DNA of 7,614 bases from Armatimonadota bacterium (GTDB lineage: Bacteria; Armatimonadota; DTGP01; JAHWJO01). Position 1 is the first letter of the stretch. Each line of letters starts with the position of its first letter. The notes below the pieces were generated by a model. The model saw only the letters and a program-made list of their open reading frames with translations, was not told the DNA's origin and ran no database searches. Of this stretch, positions 6,413-7,614 are shown one piece after another. The stretch covers positions 1 through 7,614 of the forward strand of contig JAHWJO010000216.1 of the NCBI GenBank assembly GCA_019348365.1, read 5' to 3'. The translations under genes were made by a program, and so were the position numbers.

Positions 6413-6435
6413 AAAACTTGCACATCGGGTCAATT
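6413..6435 (-). repeat. Right inverted arm of the foldback element
   Basis: The 23 bases are an exact reverse complement of 6315-6337. The outermost bases are again AATT (6432-6435). The next bases outward differ between the two sides (C at 6314, A at 6436), so AATT marks the limit of the symmetry. Confidence 0.9.
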
Positions 6436-6447
6436 ACATGATTCATT

Positions 6448-6466
6448 ACCTTTGTGAAGGTTTTTT
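6448..6466 (+). terminator. Weak terminator-like hairpin before the methyltransferase
   Basis: ACCTT (6448-6452), loop TGTG, AAGGT (6457-6461), followed directly by five T. The stem is only five pairs, so this is a weak intrinsic terminator or an attenuator at best. It sits 20 bases before the methyltransferase start and just after the foldback element. It may stop transcripts coming from the glycosyltransferase operon. Confidence 0.3.
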
Positions 6467-6474
6467 CGTACTCT

Positions 6475-6481
6475 GAGGGGA
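6475..6481 (+). promoter_or_regulatory. Ribosome binding site of the methyltransferase
   Basis: GAGGGGA lies 4 bases before the ATG at 6486 and supports that start. I see no promoter clear enough to report in the 290-base gap upstream. Confidence 0.6.
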
Positions 6482-6485
6482 TCAT

Positions 6486-7475
6486 ATGAACTTCAATCAG
6501 GCCGTTAATAAAGATAATTCGACCATTCAGAATACAGCTTGCTGTGAACTGAAACTCAACGGTGAGCATTGTCCTTTTTGTGGCGGACAGATGTTGAGTC
6601 GATTTATCGCTGGGAACGGGGAGAGCCACGGGAACCAGCAGGTGTCGGTGATTGAGTGTCAGACCTGCGTATTCGCTTGGCAGTGGCCCTTGCGAAGGAC
6701 CACCGTCGAGAGCGTGCAACATTACGACAACCGTTATGGAAACGCGGAACAGGGAGGGTGCAATTATTTCCATACGTCTAATCGTGTTGAAGCAGCGAAG
6801 GCCCAGCTGGAGTTTGTAAAAGGGCTTCCCGGAGGAGAAAAAAAATCGCTCCTTGATGTCGGTGCGGGGTTAGGGTTTTTTGTCCATGAAGCGCTCAAGG
6901 CTGGATTCGATGCCATAGGGGTGGAACCCTCACCGAAGGGGGTGGAGGCGGGGAACGAGATGCTAGGACCAGGACGGATGTTTGAAGGATCTATAGAAGA
7001 TCTCCCGTCGGACAGGTCATTCGATGTGATTACTCTGTGGGATGTAATCGAGCACGTTGAACGTCCGCGCGAATTGGTGAGGAGCGCCGTAACACGCCTA
7101 CAACCAGGAGGTTGGTTGGTCATTGAGACGGGAAATTATCAGAGCGTGGACCGTTTAATGAAGGGGCCAGGATGGTGGGCCTATCACCTGGAGCATCGGT
7201 GGTACTTTGCCCCCTCCGTTATGGAACTCTTGCTCCGGGAAGAAGGCTTAAACTCTATCACTCATTCAGAAACTCTCTTTCGAGCAGGACAAGGAGCAAA
7301 GCAACCCGTTCCGTCTCTTGGGAGGACCGCACGCACGATCATAAGAGCCCCATGGGAAGCGGGAACACATATAAGAGAATACAAGGCATGGAGACGTTGG
7401 AAAAGATGGGGACACCTACCCATCTTTACAGTGGCCGGTCAGAAATTTGACAGTGGCTCCAAGGATAACGTCTAA
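6486..7475 (+). CDS. Zinc-ribbon class I SAM-dependent methyltransferase
   Basis: This 329-residue protein is a class I methyltransferase of the Methyltransf_23 type, predicted to methylate a small molecule or a sugar. The N-terminus has a zinc-ribbon-like pair CPFCGG (Cys29, Cys32) and CQTC (Cys58, Cys61). These are often seen in sugar or lipid-intermediate C/O-methyltransferases of polysaccharide loci. The Rossmann domain starts near 120: motif I LLDVGAGLGFF (122-132), acidic Glu147 in IGVEPS at the ribose-binding position, FDVITLWDVIEHV (179-191) and LQPGGWLVIETGN (205-217). The HLEHRWYFAPSVMELLLREEG block (234-254) is also typical of the family. The C-terminal tail is basic (REYKAWRRWKRWG, 297-309). 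It is visibly richer in A/T than the genes upstream and is separated from them by a broken gene and a foldback element, so it may come from a different source. The target is unknown. Confidence 0.9.
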   Translation: MNFNQAVNKDNSTIQNTACCELKLNGEHCPFCGGQMLSRFIAGNGESHGNQQVSVIECQTCVFAWQWPLRRTTVESVQHYDNRYGNAEQGGCNYFHTSNRVEAAKAQLEFVKGLPGGEKKSLLDVGAGLGFFVHEALKAGFDAIGVEPSPKGVEAGNEMLGPGRMFEGSIEDLPSDRSFDVITLWDVIEHVERPRELVRSAVTRLQPGGWLVIETGNYQSVDRLMKGPGWWAYHLEHRWYFAPSVMELLLREEGLNSITHSETLFRAGQGAKQPVPSLGRTARTIIRAPWEAGTHIREYKAWRRWKRWGHLPIFTVAGQKFDSGSKDNV

Positions 7476-7614
7476 AGCTGCATCCTCTTACAGGATTCGC
7501 GCTCAATATAACAGAAGCATAGCAGCCTACCATTAGAATGTGATCATTTTTTGAACGCTTCGTTGGATCCCAAAGAAAGTTATGTTTGCGAGGGCTTGAA
7601 TACTACATTTCTTA
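7476..7614. other. Intergenic end of the window, no gene seen
   Basis: These 139 A/T-rich bases hold no open frame of useful length on either strand. A short ATCCT/AGGAT hairpin (about 7484-7498) follows the methyltransferase stop but lacks a T-run. No convincing promoter pair was found. Confidence 0.5.

Larger units (their letters stand above)
6315..6435. mobile_element. Foldback/MITE-like element with long inverted arms
   Basis: Perfect inverted repeats of 23 bases lie at 6315-6337 and 6413-6435; the core is GACCCGATGTGCAAGTTTT and its complement. The symmetry continues inward with gaps: GCGTGGAATATG (6346-6357) pairs with CATATTCACGC (6391-6401) apart from one bulged G, leaving a 33-base loop. 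It has no coding capacity. Its size and architecture fit a non-autonomous MITE or a small remnant of an insertion sequence reduced to its two ends. It sits between a broken glycosyltransferase start and a compositionally different gene. I cannot assign an IS family. A structured RNA or a terminator role is the alternative. Confidence 0.7.

Noticed and set aside
6315..6435. CRISPR repeat or a transposase gene for the inverted repeat
   Set aside because: There are only two arms, in inverted not direct orientation, with no spacer series. The 75 bases between the arms cannot encode a transposase.
6396..6773. Minus-strand frame covering the foldback element and the methyltransferase start
   Set aside because: It runs antisense to the zinc-ribbon region, with no motif and no ribosome site.
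7536..7556. TGATCA followed by six T as a terminator for the methyltransferase
   Set aside because: The pairing is only about four bases and A/T-rich, too weak to call.
7551..7610. Promoter near the end of the window
   Set aside because: TTGAAC, TTGGAT and TATGTT-like boxes occur, but none are spaced about 17 bases apart.

Overview
The window is a piece of a GC-rich bacterial chromosome carrying a surface-glycan or glycolipid biosynthesis locus, with every gene on the + strand. The Shine-Dalgarno sites are strong and GA-rich, and the genes are packed tightly. I cannot fix the phylum from this sequence. A Bacillota-like or other GC-rich, Shine-Dalgarno-using bacterium fits, but that is a weak inference.

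Layout. Positions 1-918 hold the ATPase end of an exporter-type ABC transporter whose membrane domain lies upstream of the window; it ends in an unusual acidic, proline-rich repeat tail. After 30 bases a tight operon begins: a GT4 glycosyltransferase (949-2136), a CelD-like GNAT acyltransferase (2142-3191), a PIG-L family zinc deacetylase (3188-3823), and two paralogous GT2 glycosyltransferases (3878-5014 and 5011-6195). Two junctions (acyltransferase/deacetylase and GT2/GT2) are ATGA stop-start overlaps, and a 21-codon mini-ORF could link the deacetylase to the first GT2.

The operon then breaks down. The start of another GT-B-like glycosyltransferase (about 6179-6294) has a ribosome site and a recognisable first beta-alpha-beta unit, but it is frameshifted and then stopped. 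Just beyond it is a 121-base foldback element (6315-6435) with perfect 23-base inverted arms and no coding capacity, which looks like a MITE or a pair of insertion-sequence ends. Past a weak terminator-like hairpin lies a more A/T-rich gene for a zinc-ribbon SAM-dependent methyltransferase (6486-7475), followed by 139 bases in which I see no gene.

How the genes may work together (inference). The GTs build an oligosaccharide, the deacetylase exposes an amine on an N-acetylated sugar, and the coupled acyltransferase may put a different acyl group on it. The ABC exporter may move a lipid-linked product. The methyltransferase probably decorates a sugar, but it may belong to a different evolutionary block.

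The most interesting items are the 3' junction (broken GT gene plus foldback element plus compositional change), the conserved C-terminal module of unknown function shared by the two GT2 enzymes, and the translationally coupled deacetylase/acyltransferase pair.
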